A DNA stretch of 64,000 nt from an uncultured Alphaproteobacteria bacterium (lineage in GTDB: Bacteria > Pseudomonadota > Alphaproteobacteria > Methylaequorales > Methylaequoraceae), in contig CACHGK010000003.1 of assembly GCA_902579395.1 (NCBI GenBank), positions 1-64,000 of the forward strand, in the 5' to 3' direction. Shown here in pieces: positions 1-11,265 of the stretch. The position numbers and the translations under genes were made by a program. Under the pieces are notes generated by a model that saw only the letters and a program-made list of their open reading frames with translations, was not told the DNA's origin and ran no database searches. Every line of letters begins with the position of its first letter. The stretch's first letter is position 1.

Positions 1-1
1 G

Positions 2-163
2 TTCGTAAGAGACTGGATACTTGAATGTAAATCAGGACAATTAAATTTTAAAGCAGAAAAAAGGATTCAAAATCAAAAACAAATTGAAGTTGTTGGAGAA
101 AAACTAAGAAAAATGATGCCTTGGATAAGCTCTAATAAACTGGTAAATAAAAATAAAAACTAG
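2..163 (+). CDS. ilvC: Ketol-acid reductoisomerase, C-terminal fragment (runs off the left edge)
   Basis: Frame 2 reads [53 protein letters not shown], the typical IlvC C-terminus (EVG.KLR.MMPW). Confidence 0.85.
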   Translation, partial: FVRDWILECKSGQLNFKAEKRIQNQKQIEVVGEKLRKMMPWISSNKLVNKNKN

Positions 164-175
164 TATTTTATTATT

Positions 176-1756
176 ATGAAAAAGGAAAGAATTTTAATTT
201 TTGATACTACATTAAGAGACGGGGAACAGTCTGCAGGAGCTTCCATGTCTGTTGAGGATAAAATTGAGATCGCAGAAAGACTAAACGAAATGAAAGTTGA
301 TATTATTGAAGCTGGATTCCCATTCGCATCAAAAGGAGATTTTCAAGGAGTGAAAAAAATTTCAGAGATTTCAAATTATTCTGTTGTTTGCGGATTAGCT
401 AGGGCGCAATTCAAGGATATTGACGCTGCTGGAGAAGCTCTTTCAAAAGCCAAAAGAAAAAGGATTCATACATTCATTTCAACAAGTGACTTACATATGA
501 AATATAAACTAAGAATGACAAAAAAAGAAGTTTTAGAATCCATAAATAAAAGTATTAATAGAGCATCTAGATATACCGATGATATAGAGTGGTCACCAGA
601 AGATGCCTCAAGGACTCAAGAAAGTTTTTTGTTTAAAAGTATAGAATATGCTATATCTTCAGGCGCAAAAACTATTAATATTCCTGATACTGTTGGTTAT
701 GCTATTCCAAAAGAATTTGGCGATTTGATTAAAAAGATTAAGAATAACGTTTCTAATATAGATAAGGCGGTAATCTCTGTGCACTGTCATAATGATTTGG
801 GTTTAGCTGTTTCGAATTCAATTTCTGCAATAAATGAGGGTGCTAGGCAAGTGGAATGTACAATTAATGGAATTGGGGAAAGAGCTGGAAATGCTGCTTT
901 AGAAGAAATAGTAATGTGCTTAAAAACACGAAGAGACAAATTACCTTTTTACACAAATATAAATTCAAGAAAAATAACTTTAATTTCACATCTTGTTTCA
1001 ACAATCACTGGCTTTTCTGTTCAACCAAATAAGGCAATAGTGGGAAAAAATGCATTTGCCCATGAATCTGGAATTCATCAAGATGGAATGCTAAAGAATT
1101 CAAATACATATGAAATAATTACTCCTGAAAGTATTGGTCTTTCTTCATCGGAGTTAGTTTTAGGTAAGCATTCTGGAAGGCATGCATTTAAAGTAAAGTT
1201 AAATGAGTTGGGCTTTAGTTTTGAAGAAAATAGTGTTAATAAATTATTTAAAAAATTTAAAGCTCTTGCTGATAAAAAGAAACAAATTTTTGAGGAAGAT
1301 CTTTACTCGTTGGTGGATAATGAACAAAAATTTAAGAAAAAATTAAATGTTGAGCTACTAAACCTTTCAGTCAAATGTGGTACTGACAAAGAATCAGAAG
1401 CAAACATTAAATTAAACATATTTGGAGAAACAAAGACTATAAAAAAACATGGAAACGGTCCTATAGACGCAATTTTCAATGCTTTAAAATCATTGATACC
1501 AAATAAAGCTAATCTAATTATATATCAGGTGAACGGAATTACAAAAGGTACTGACGCCCAAGCAGAGGTAAATGTCAGACTTGAAGAGAAATCAATAACC
1601 GTCCAAGGTCAAGGAAAAGACGTAGATACCATGGTTGCGTCGGCCAAAGCATATATTAATGCAATGAATAAACTGATAATGAAAAGAAAAAAAGCTCAGG
1701 ATTCAAAGTCTTTATTACAAATCTCAAATACAAAATTGAATAAACATGTAATTTAA
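176..1756 (+). CDS. leuA: 2-isopropylmalate synthase
   Basis: LIFDTTLRDGEQSAGASM, HCHNDLGLAVSNS, HESGIHQDG; full-length with C-terminal regulatory domain. Confidence 0.95.
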   Translation: MKKERILIFDTTLRDGEQSAGASMSVEDKIEIAERLNEMKVDIIEAGFPFASKGDFQGVKKISEISNYSVVCGLARAQFKDIDAAGEALSKAKRKRIHTFISTSDLHMKYKLRMTKKEVLESINKSINRASRYTDDIEWSPEDASRTQESFLFKSIEYAISSGAKTINIPDTVGYAIPKEFGDLIKKIKNNVSNIDKAVISVHCHNDLGLAVSNSISAINEGARQVECTINGIGERAGNAALEEIVMCLKTRRDKLPFYTNINSRKITLISHLVSTITGFSVQPNKAIVGKNAFAHESGIHQDGMLKNSNTYEIITPESIGLSSSELVLGKHSGRHAFKVKLNELGFSFEENSVNKLFKKFKALADKKKQIFEEDLYSLVDNEQKFKKKLNVELLNLSVKCGTDKESEANIKLNIFGETKTIKKHGNGPIDAIFNALKSLIPNKANLIIYQVNGITKGTDAQAEVNVRLEEKSITVQGQGKDVDTMVASAKAYINAMNKLIMKRKKAQDSKSLLQISNTKLNKHVI

Positions 1757-1782
1757 TTGATTTTTGTTATTTATATGGTTAA

Positions 1783-2838
<1,056 letters not shown>

Positions 2839-2841
2839 TTT

Positions 2842-3681
2842 ATGGTAAACAAGTCGTCTTTCGGAAGAGGATTTAATTCAAGTATACTTAACAGTTATGT
2901 AATTAATTCTTTTTTGTGCATTGTAGTATCCTTTTTTTTATTTTTCTTATCAATAACAAATAATTCTTCACTTCAATCGCTCAGGTTTGCAACAATCTCA
3001 TTATGCAAACCTTTTTTTATTGCTGTTGGCAAGCCATTTAAAATTTTAAATAATTCATTTGTCTACCTAAGAGAGTTTAGAAATGCAAAAAATGAGAATT
3101 TAACTTTAATAGAAGAGAACAAAAATTTAAAAAAACAATTAGAAAAAAATAATTTCCTTTTACTGGAAAATCACAGACTTAGAAATCTGCTTAAAATTGA
3201 TGAAGTTGATTATGTGAAGAAAATAACAGCGAGGATTTTGATAGATGCATATAAAGATGATGGTTCATTAATTTATATAGATGTTGGCTCTGAAGACGGA
3301 TTAAAAATAAACGATATAGTATTTAATGAAGAAGGATTAATAGGAAGAATAATTGAACTAGGTAAAAACTCTTCGAAGGTACTAACAATTTTTAATGAAA
3401 ATTCAGTAATACCAGTTATTTCATTAAATTCTAAAAAGTCATTTTTTGTTCAGGGTCATGAAAGCAGACTAAAACTTCAGCACATAGATAAAAAATTTGA
3501 TTTGCACCACGGTGAAGTGGTTGTTTCGACTGATGCTGCAGGTTATTTTAAAGAGAATATAAAAATTGGAAGGGTTTTTAAAACATTAAATGATGTCTTC
3601 ATCATCCCATTTGCAAAAAAAACAGATTCAATCTATGTTAATGTTTTAATATATAACTTTAGAAACGAGTTTAGGGACTAG
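2842..3681 (+). CDS. mreC: Rod shape-determining protein MreC
   Basis: Follows mreB; N-terminal TM, coiled coil, IDVGSEDGLKINDIVFNEEGLIGRI. Confidence 0.9.
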   Translation: MVNKSSFGRGFNSSILNSYVINSFLCIVVSFFLFFLSITNNSSLQSLRFATISLCKPFFIAVGKPFKILNNSFVYLREFRNAKNENLTLIEENKNLKKQLEKNNFLLLENHRLRNLLKIDEVDYVKKITARILIDAYKDDGSLIYIDVGSEDGLKINDIVFNEEGLIGRIIELGKNSSKVLTIFNENSVIPVISLNSKKSFFVQGHESRLKLQHIDKKFDLHHGEVVVSTDAAGYFKENIKIGRVFKTLNDVFIIPFAKKTDSIYVNVLIYNFRNEFRD

Positions 3682-3687
3682 GTTTTT

Positions 3688-4185
3688 GTGATAAACAGTC
3701 TAATTTTTAAATCCTTACCATATCTTTTTATTTTGTTATTCATTTTTTTCGAGTTCACACCAGACTATCTCTTAGATGATAATTTAATAAAACCTTATAT
3801 GTTTTTCACTGTTTTATATTGTTGGGTTAACAATGACTATAGAAAATTTTCTCCATTTTCATTGCTTTTTTTATGCACACTATATGATTTATTGAATGGT
3901 GATATTGTTGGAATAACATGTTTGTTCTTTTTATTTTCTCAATATTCAAGAAGAAAGCAATTTAATGAACTAATTATTCTGGATCTTAAAGAAACGTGGG
4001 TTAAATATATTTTAATGCTAACAACTTATATTTGTACTATTTTATTATTGAAATTATTTTTATATAATGATGAAATAATTTTTAAGAATGTAACGATAAG
4101 TTTTATAGCCAGTATTGCATTCTATCCATTATTTTTTTCTATTGTAAACAAGTTAAGTCATAAATTTAGGAGCTATAATGAATAG
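3688..4185 (+). CDS. mreD: Probable rod shape-determining protein MreD (multi-TM)
   Basis: Position between mreC and mrdA; hydrophobic 165 aa; sequence divergent. Confidence 0.7.
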   Translation: MINSLIFKSLPYLFILLFIFFEFTPDYLLDDNLIKPYMFFTVLYCWVNNDYRKFSPFSLLFLCTLYDLLNGDIVGITCLFFLFSQYSRRKQFNELIILDLKETWVKYILMLTTYICTILLLKLFLYNDEIIFKNVTISFIASIAFYPLFFSIVNKLSHKFRSYNE

Positions 4186-5947
4186 AGAAGTAAATTTAGA
4201 GAGAAGGATAAGGAGAAGGTCATTGTTATTAGGAATTTCAAAGTCTTTTTTTACCTTATTAGTCCTCGGAAAGTTATTTTATCTTCAGATTTTACAAAAA
4301 TCAAAATATGGAGAACTTTCAGATCATAATAGAATTAAAGTAAAAATCTTATATCCAGAAAGAGGAACAATTTTTGACCTTTATAATAAGCCAATCGCAA
4401 CAAATAGAACAGATTATCAATTGAGTGTGTTTAAAGAAAAAAAATCTCTTATTAACAGCTATATTTCAAAATTATCAGGACATATTTCTTTTTCAGATAA
4501 AGAATTAAAGGAGATAGGGGAGAATATAAAAAAACAAGACTTGTCTGATTTTATTACAATTAAAAGGAATTTAAGCTGGAATGAACTTGAGTTTTTTGAA
4601 TTTATGAAAAATAAATTCCCTTTTCTAATTATAACTAAAGAAAAAGTAAGAAGTTATGAAAATGATTTAATTTACTCACATGTTCTTGGTTACGTTGGAT
4701 TTAAAAAAGATGTTGGAAAAAATAAATTATCTAATCTTAAAGTTGGAATTGCAGGAATTGAGAAAAAACTTAATTCGAAATTACTTGGTTCAGATGGATG
4801 GATAAAGTTTGAAACAAACTCAAAAGGAGTTGTGAATAAAGAATTGAATAAAAAAAATGCTATTCCAGGAAGAAATGTAAAAACTTTTTTGATTAGTGAA
4901 ATTCAAGAAAAAGCATACATGGAAATGAGAGGAATCAGAGGAGCAGTCGTCATGTTGGATTGTATTAGTGGTGGAATTAATTGTTTGGTATCATCACCGA
5001 CTTTTAACAATAATGAATTTAGTGACGGGGTGAGTGTGGATGAATGGAATGCATTATTGAAAAATGAGTTTAATCCTCTGCTTAATAGATCAATTGCTGG
5101 GTTATATTCTCCTGGTTCAACTTATAAACTTATAACAGCTTTATACGCATTGGAAAATAAAGGTTTTAACCCTAGAACAAAATTCAATTGTAGTGGGCAT
5201 ATTTCTTTTGGAAATAGAAAGTTTCATTGCTGGAAAAAAGAAGGACATGGAAATATTGACCTTCAGGATGCTATAAAAAAATCTTGTGATTGTTATTTTT
5301 ATAATTTAGCAAAAAGTATAGACATTGATGGGCTCGCAAACTTTTCGAATATTTTTTCTTATGGAAGACAGACTGGCATTGATATTCCAAATGAATTAAG
5401 AGGAATAATGCCTAATAAAGAATGGAAAATAAAAAATAGAGGAGAAAAATGGCAAAGAGGAGAGACACTTAATACTGTCATTGGTCAAGGTTTTATGTTG
5501 TCTACTCCATTACAAATCGCAATTATGACTGCAAGACTAGCTACAGGTAAAAAGATTGAGCCACGTATCATCTATGAAAATAAAACATTCGAAAAACTTA
5601 ATTTAAGTCAAAGCAATCTTGATTTCATAAAAAAATCTATGTATTTGGTTGTTAATGATAATAAAGGAACTGCTTTCAATTCAAGAATATTTGGAAAAAA
5701 AATGGCTGGAAAAACAGGTACATCTCAAGTAAGGAAGATTACCTCTGCGGAGAGAGAGGACAGAGTTTTAAAGAATGAAGAATTATCTTATAAACTTAGA
5801 GACCACTCCTTGTTCACATGTTTTGCTCCATTTGATAAGCCTAGGTTTGCACTATCAGTAGTAGCGGAGCATATGGGAAGTGGATCTAAAGTTGCCGCTC
5901 CAATAGCAAAAAATATAATCAATCTAGCTTTAAGAAAATATATTTAA
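4178..5947 (+). CDS. mrdA: Penicillin-binding protein 2
   Basis: PERGTIFDLYNKPIATN, SPGSTYKLITALYALE (SxxK), KSCDCYFY, KTGTSQV. Confidence 0.93.
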   Translation: MNREVNLERRIRRRSLLLGISKSFFTLLVLGKLFYLQILQKSKYGELSDHNRIKVKILYPERGTIFDLYNKPIATNRTDYQLSVFKEKKSLINSYISKLSGHISFSDKELKEIGENIKKQDLSDFITIKRNLSWNELEFFEFMKNKFPFLIITKEKVRSYENDLIYSHVLGYVGFKKDVGKNKLSNLKVGIAGIEKKLNSKLLGSDGWIKFETNSKGVVNKELNKKNAIPGRNVKTFLISEIQEKAYMEMRGIRGAVVMLDCISGGINCLVSSPTFNNNEFSDGVSVDEWNALLKNEFNPLLNRSIAGLYSPGSTYKLITALYALENKGFNPRTKFNCSGHISFGNRKFHCWKKEGHGNIDLQDAIKKSCDCYFYNLAKSIDIDGLANFSNIFSYGRQTGIDIPNELRGIMPNKEWKIKNRGEKWQRGETLNTVIGQGFMLSTPLQIAIMTARLATGKKIEPRIIYENKTFEKLNLSQSNLDFIKKSMYLVVNDNKGTAFNSRIFGKKMAGKTGTSQVRKITSAEREDRVLKNEELSYKLRDHSLFTCFAPFDKPRFALSVVAEHMGSGSKVAAPIAKNIINLALRKYI

Positions 5948-5948
5948 A

Positions 5949-7043
5949 ATGACTGATATTTTTTTTAAATTAAAGCAATTAAACTGGCTTTTGATTTCAC
6001 TTATTCTTTTTTTATCCTTTGTGGGTTTTGTTATGATTTATAGTGCGACCTTTGAAGAGGAGAATAAAATTTTCATATCTCATATCTATAAAATATTTAT
6101 TGGATCTCTTTTGATGATTTTTTTAAGTCTTTTAGATATTGATTTTTGGAAAAGATATTCATATTTTTTTTATTTTTTGGGATTAATTTTATTAATCTGG
6201 GCTTCTTTTTATGGTTATTTGGGTAAAGGTGCCAGAAGATGGATAAGTATTTTTGGAATTAACCTTCAACCGTCTGAAATCATGAAAATTTTTTTAATTT
6301 TATCACTTGCAAAATTTTTTGATGAAAAAAAAATTCAAGAACCCAGAGATTACTTTTTTCTCATTTTACCTGTATTACTAGTTATAATCCCGTTTTCCTT
6401 AATTCTAATACAACCTGACCTTGGGACAGCAATGCTTGTGCTTTTTGTCAGCATAGTAATTTTTTTTATTTCTGGAATAAATTGGAAATTTTTTTTTTCA
6501 TTTGGAATAATTTCTTTAATAGTAACACCATATTTTTGGAATGGTTTAAAAGAATATCAAAAGCAAAGAATTTTAACACTTTTTAATCCAGAAAATGATC
6601 CATTGGGTTCGGGTTATCATATAATACAATCGCAAATTGCAATTGGATCTGGTGGAACATTTGGAAAAGGTTGGTTGAAAGGCACACAGTCACATTTAGA
6701 TTTTTTACCAGAAAAGCATACAGATTTTATTTTTTCAATGTTAGGTGAAGAATTTGGTTTTATTGGAACTTTATCAGTTATTGGTTTGATATGCCTTATT
6801 ACCTTCATAACTTATAATATTACAGGAAGGTTTATACATGATATATATTGTAGAATTGTAGGTTATGGAATTATAACCAACTTCTTTTTTGCATCTTTTA
6901 TAAATATGTCAATGGTAATTGGAATTTTGCCTATTGTAGGTCTGCCTCTACCTTTAGTTTCTTTTGGTGGTTCATCTATGATAACATACTTCATAGGTTT
7001 TGGGATAATACTATCTATCGATCGAAATCTAAATTCGCGTTAG
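5949..7043 (+). CDS. rodA: Rod shape-determining protein RodA (SEDS glycosyltransferase)
   Basis: GARRWISIFGINLQPSEIMKI, LPEKHTDFIFSMLGEEFGFIG, LPLPLVSFGGSSM. Confidence 0.95.
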   Translation: MTDIFFKLKQLNWLLISLILFLSFVGFVMIYSATFEEENKIFISHIYKIFIGSLLMIFLSLLDIDFWKRYSYFFYFLGLILLIWASFYGYLGKGARRWISIFGINLQPSEIMKIFLILSLAKFFDEKKIQEPRDYFFLILPVLLVIIPFSLILIQPDLGTAMLVLFVSIVIFFISGINWKFFFSFGIISLIVTPYFWNGLKEYQKQRILTLFNPENDPLGSGYHIIQSQIAIGSGGTFGKGWLKGTQSHLDFLPEKHTDFIFSMLGEEFGFIGTLSVIGLICLITFITYNITGRFIHDIYCRIVGYGIITNFFFASFINMSMVIGILPIVGLPLPLVSFGGSSMITYFIGFGIILSIDRNLNSR

Positions 7044-8071
7044 GAAGATCCTTTATCAGATAAAAGAATAGAAAATTTTTTAGTTTGCTTAAATCTACTC
7101 AGTGTTATTGATATTACAACAAGAATAGGAACGCTAAGAAACATGCCAGCAATTCCCCAAATTTTGCCCATAATACTTAAAAAAATAATCATAACTATTG
7201 GGCTTATATTCAATGTGTTTCCCATGAGCTTTGGTTCTAAGATGTTTCCAATAAATATTTGAGTTAGAGTTAAAAGTAATAATGTGATAGTGGGTTCAGG
7301 AATATTAAGAAATTGAATCAATGAAAATAAAGTGGGGATTATGATGGCAAGTAATGATCCTATAACTGGAATGAAATTTAATAAAAAAGAGAGTACTCCA
7401 AAAGTAGGAGCTAAGTTATTATTTAAGAGGTAGAGAACTATAAAAGTTAACAAGCCCGTTAAAAAACTGGTTAAAGTTTTTAATTTAAAATAGTAAAAAA
7501 TATCTGAGTTAATCTTTTTAAATATCTGAACATTTTTTTTTTTGAATATTATATTTACCTTTCTCAAAAAATATTTTTCTTCAATGATAAAGAATATCAA
7601 GAAAATAATAATAAATGAGAAGTTCCCAGCAAATGACGTTAAATTATTAAGGACTTTTGAAAAAATTGAAAGTAGATTTAGTGAACCAAATAAATTTTCC
7701 GTTGGAATAAAATTACCTACTGGAGATTTTAAGAACATTTGAAGAATTAACTCTAGATTCTTTTGATACATAATCGAGTTGTTTATTACTTGAGTAATAT
7801 TTAACTTTAGAATAATCCAGAAAAAGTAAAAAATAGTAAAAATTGTTATAAACATAAATAACATTGCAAAAACTTCGTGAAAATTTATTTTCAGATGTTT
7901 GTTTGAAAATAACAATAATTGATTTGATAGAGACTTTATTACAATAAAAATAAAAAGTGCAAGAAATAAAGGGAGGAGAATAAATTTTCCATAATGAAGT
8001 AAAATAGTAAAAAGAAAAAAAAATAATAATGTTGAGTTAATATTCATTTTTTTATTTTTTATAATCTTCAA
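7040..8071 (-). CDS. AI-2E family transporter / PerM-like permease
   Basis: Multi-TM; LNFIPVIGSLLAIIIPTL and GNILEPKLMGNTLNISPIVMI motifs of the AI-2E/PerM family. Confidence 0.85.
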   Translation of the reverse strand: MKIIKNKKMNINSTLLFFFLFTILLHYGKFILLPLFLALFIFIVIKSLSNQLLLFSNKHLKINFHEVFAMLFMFITIFTIFYFFWIILKLNITQVINNSIMYQKNLELILQMFLKSPVGNFIPTENLFGSLNLLSIFSKVLNNLTSFAGNFSFIIIFLIFFIIEEKYFLRKVNIIFKKKNVQIFKKINSDIFYYFKLKTLTSFLTGLLTFIVLYLLNNNLAPTFGVLSFLLNFIPVIGSLLAIIIPTLFSLIQFLNIPEPTITLLLLTLTQIFIGNILEPKLMGNTLNISPIVMIIFLSIMGKIWGIAGMFLSVPILVVISITLSRFKQTKKFSILLSDKGSS

Positions 8072-8744
8072 GAATTTGTGTCATTTTTGTTGTGCCGAAT
8101 AAGTCAGAATCAGTTTCTTCAATCCTTTCACTCTTAATTAATCCTACACCTTTTGCATACCACTCTTTAGAGATAATTTTAATTTTTATTGAACCAATTT
8201 CACTATCACCTATAAACTTTGTTTCACCCTCACCTATAAGGAATATACAATCTTTAAACTTTCCCAATGGAGTTGAAATAATTGCATTATTTGAAATTAT
8301 TTCATAATTGATTTGAAAGTTCGTTGTTGCTCTGTAATCATAGTACGGATACCTTTTAAGGATTAAATATGTTTTGCTTTCAACTTCCCACTTCTTGCCA
8401 ACATCTAATGGGAAAGGCAAAACAAGTCTTTTTTTTTCACTAAAATTTATTGATTTATCTTTAGCAAATGAAATTCCGTTTCTGTAGATTCCATTTTTGT
8501 CTGTTTCATAATAGAAAATAGAACCATCTTCTCTAAGAAGAGGAAAAATTATTTTTTTTTTACCATCAATTTCAATTTTTTTTTTTCCAAGTGATAAATT
8601 AACTTTTTTATAAGTTGTTTTCTTTTCTACTTCTGGTTCTATTTCAACTTTGTACGACCAAGATTTTTTTCTTTCAAGCGGAAAATATGAATTATCATTT
8701 TCTGAGCATCCAGTAATAAAAAAAAACAATAATAGATATAGCAT
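8052..8744 (-). CDS. Putative lipoprotein of unknown function
   Basis: Lipobox FFITGC; similar to the 34437..35132 product. Confidence 0.7.
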   Translation of the reverse strand: MLYLLLFFFITGCSENDNSYFPLERKKSWSYKVEIEPEVEKKTTYKKVNLSLGKKKIEIDGKKKIIFPLLREDGSIFYYETDKNGIYRNGISFAKDKSINFSEKKRLVLPFPLDVGKKWEVESKTYLILKRYPYYDYRATTNFQINYEIISNNAIISTPLGKFKDCIFLIGEGETKFIGDSEIGSIKIKIISKEWYAKGVGLIKSERIEETDSDLFGTTKMTQILEDYKK

Positions 8745-9265
8745 TATTTTTCTGGCAAAAGTTGATTGGGCATATCAAAAAAATTAAGTTTTGAACTTAC
8801 TGATGATGCCTTTTCTTTCTTTAAAACAGAAGATATTATATTTTTTTTATTTTCATCGACTTGCTCTCCCATTTGCGGAATACCATTTTTTATATTTACT
8901 TGTGCTTTAGAAATTTTCTCATGCACTTCCTTATTATATTTTAAACTATATGACCTAGGAGTACTTAAACCAGCAAGATCGTCCATATCAGCAATCCAAA
9001 TATAAATAAATCCCTCTGAATTTATAAGTGCATTTGGTTCATAAATCTGCGCAGCTATAAGTCTAAATCTATCTGGCAAGGAGTCACTAGAGGGCCAACC
9101 TAAAAGATTTTTAAATGAATCGTAGGTCAAAACATAGAATAGAGTTGTCAAAATAATCATGGTTGACTTTATGCTCCAATGAAAATTTGTTCTTAAGTTA
9201 AATAGCACCAACAGGAATGCTAAAATTACATAACATATAATTATTAAAAAAATCTCTGAGCTCAT
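8744..9265 (-). CDS. Membrane protein of unknown function
   Basis: Two N-terminal TM segments and a C-terminal soluble tail; abuts neighbours. Confidence 0.7.
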   Translation of the reverse strand: MSSEIFLIIICYVILAFLLVLFNLRTNFHWSIKSTMIILTTLFYVLTYDSFKNLLGWPSSDSLPDRFRLIAAQIYEPNALINSEGFIYIWIADMDDLAGLSTPRSYSLKYNKEVHEKISKAQVNIKNGIPQMGEQVDENKKNIISSVLKKEKASSVSSKLNFFDMPNQLLPEK

Positions 9266-9277
9266 ATAATCCTTTCG

Positions 9278-9874
9278 TTAATTTTCTGGAACCAATTTTT
9301 TAAATAAGTTGCCAGATATACTTACTGTTCCATCTTGAGTAATATTAAATCTTGTGGCAGTTTTTTCTACACCTTTTTTTTCTAAATTTAATGTTCCGTA
9401 GTAAATTACTTCAAGTTGTGGATTAACTTTTTCTACCTTTACATTAACATCAACTGGTTGTTCTGTTTTTGTAGCATAATAGTGGATATTTACAATATAT
9501 TCTCCAGGAACTACTGCCCTAACAGTGACAACTTCTTGATTAAGAGGATTTTGAACTTTTTCTCCATTTATTTCAATAGTATCATTTAAAAGTCCTCTGT
9601 CATCCCTATCCAGATGAACAAAACCTGCCTCTTTACCACGAAACCAGACTAATTCACCTGTTGGGCTCTGAACATATGTGTCGATATCGTCAGGACTATT
9701 ATCCTTCCAACTTACAGTTATTATATATTCAGCTTTAGGATTTATTACACCGGTTTTGGGTATTGGATTCATAAAAATAATTGCCAAGAACATAAGTAAT
9801 GTAAAAGACAGTAAAATATTAAACAGTAAATCTGTAAATGGGTCTGCTTTTAATCTTCTACCTGAATAAGACAT
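9278..9874 (-). CDS. ExbD/TolR-like single-TM protein with DUF2135/YfaP-like periplasmic domain
   Basis: N-term SGRRLKADPFTDLLFNILLSFTLLMFLAIIFM; then ITVSWKDNSPDDIDTYVQSPTGELVWFRGKEAGFVHLDRDDRG...VPGEYIVNIHYYA. Confidence 0.65.
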   Translation of the reverse strand: MSYSGRRLKADPFTDLLFNILLSFTLLMFLAIIFMNPIPKTGVINPKAEYIITVSWKDNSPDDIDTYVQSPTGELVWFRGKEAGFVHLDRDDRGLLNDTIEINGEKVQNPLNQEVVTVRAVVPGEYIVNIHYYATKTEQPVDVNVKVEKVNPQLEVIYYGTLNLEKKGVEKTATRFNITQDGTVSISGNLFKKLVPEN

Positions 9875-10584
9875 TATAAACTATTATCAATACTAACTTC
9901 TGAAATTTGGTTAAGAACAGAAAACAATTCTTCACATCCACTTTCTAGATTATAATATTGAATTGCAACCATTACTCCAGCAACTAAAGCTGATAAAGTT
10001 GTGTATAATGCAACCCCCATTCCACTTCCCATTGTTGTTAATACACCCTGCAAAAGTGTCACATCAAAGGTTGTTATATCTGATAAAGATCCCAGCATTA
10101 TAATAAAACCAATCACGGTCCCTATCAAACCTAGCTTCAGCATAATATCAGAACAGAACCAACCAAACTCATAAAAACCAACAGTTCTCTTAATATAACT
10201 ATCTAGAATTTGAGCATGTGAAGTTGCGCCATTTTTTTTTAAACCTATTAAATCTTTAAAGTAATCGCAAACTATTCCATCAGAAATTTCACCCTTCGAC
10301 GTAAGAATAAGTGAGTCCTCAATAATTCTAAGTTTAACATTTTCATTTAATAGACTTTTTTTAATTATATGAGCTTTATTAAGTTCTCCTGAAATAAGGA
10401 AAGTATAATAAAAACAATGCATGCTTATTGCTATAAAAGATAAAATAATCAAGCTGGTGATATAGCTTTTATCAGAACTTACAATTTTTATAATTAGTCC
10501 CTGGTCATAAATGAAGAAAATAAAAAAACTCATTAGACTGATTTGAAGTAGCCATTTAAGAAATAATTTATGTGCTTTTGTCAT
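9874..10584 (-). CDS. MotA/TolQ/ExbB proton-channel family protein
   Basis: LKLGLIGTVIGFIIMLGSL...VLTTMGSGMGVALYTTLSALVAGVMVAIQ. Confidence 0.85.
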   Translation of the reverse strand: MTKAHKLFLKWLLQISLMSFFIFFIYDQGLIIKIVSSDKSYITSLIILSFIAISMHCFYYTFLISGELNKAHIIKKSLLNENVKLRIIEDSLILTSKGEISDGIVCDYFKDLIGLKKNGATSHAQILDSYIKRTVGFYEFGWFCSDIMLKLGLIGTVIGFIIMLGSLSDITTFDVTLLQGVLTTMGSGMGVALYTTLSALVAGVMVAIQYYNLESGCEELFSVLNQISEVSIDNSL

Positions 10585-10600
10585 AAAAAAATCTCCTCTA

Positions 10601-11113
10601 TTAATAATGAATTAAACTTTCAACAGGAGTTTCTAATTTTTTTCTTCCTTCCAGAAAATCTAATTCAATCAATGAAAGAAAACAAGATACCGATCCGCCT
10701 GATTTTCTTATTAACTCCGAAGAAGCGTGTGCAGTGCCTCCAGTTGCAAGAAGGTCATCAACTAATAATACCTTCTTTGTATCAAGATCTATATTTACCT
10801 CAAGGATATCCTTCCCGTATTCAAGCTCATATTCATGACTAATCTTCCTACCAGGTAATTTATTTTCTTTTCTTATCATAATGAAACCTTTATTAAGCAA
10901 ACATGATAAAGTGGATCCAAAAATAAAACCTCGAGCATCAATTCCTGCTACCAAGTCAAACTCATATTTGGAACATAAAGTTTCTAAATGATTTATAGCA
11001 GATTTAAAAGCTCTCCCATTTGATAAAAGTGTTGAAATATCATAAAATAATATACCTGGTTTTGGGTAATCTGGTATCTTACTTATAAAGGTTTCGATTT
11101 CTTTGACCTGCAT
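10601..11113 (-). CDS. apt: Adenine phosphoribosyltransferase
   Basis: DYPKPGILFYDISTLL; VLLVDDLLATGGTAHASSELI. Confidence 0.96.
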   Translation of the reverse strand: MQVKEIETFISKIPDYPKPGILFYDISTLLSNGRAFKSAINHLETLCSKYEFDLVAGIDARGFIFGSTLSCLLNKGFIMIRKENKLPGRKISHEYELEYGKDILEVNIDLDTKKVLLVDDLLATGGTAHASSELIRKSGGSVSCFLSLIELDFLEGRKKLETPVESLIHY

Positions 11114-11265
11114 TTAAAAAATAAAATTTTGTTAATTATTAATTATATTCTATAAAATTTAAAAGTTTAACTTACATTATAAATTTAATATCATTATAAC
11201 TACTTAAATTTTTATATACAAAAGATCAAGAATATATATATATATTTCATTTACAACTTAAATGT

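Noticed and set aside
10570-10842. 90-aa plus-strand ORF
   Set aside because: Antisense to apt.
11229-11250. AT dinucleotide run upstream of the TetR/COQ9-like gene
   Set aside because: Short low-complexity tract expected at this base composition; may be promoter-related but not provable.
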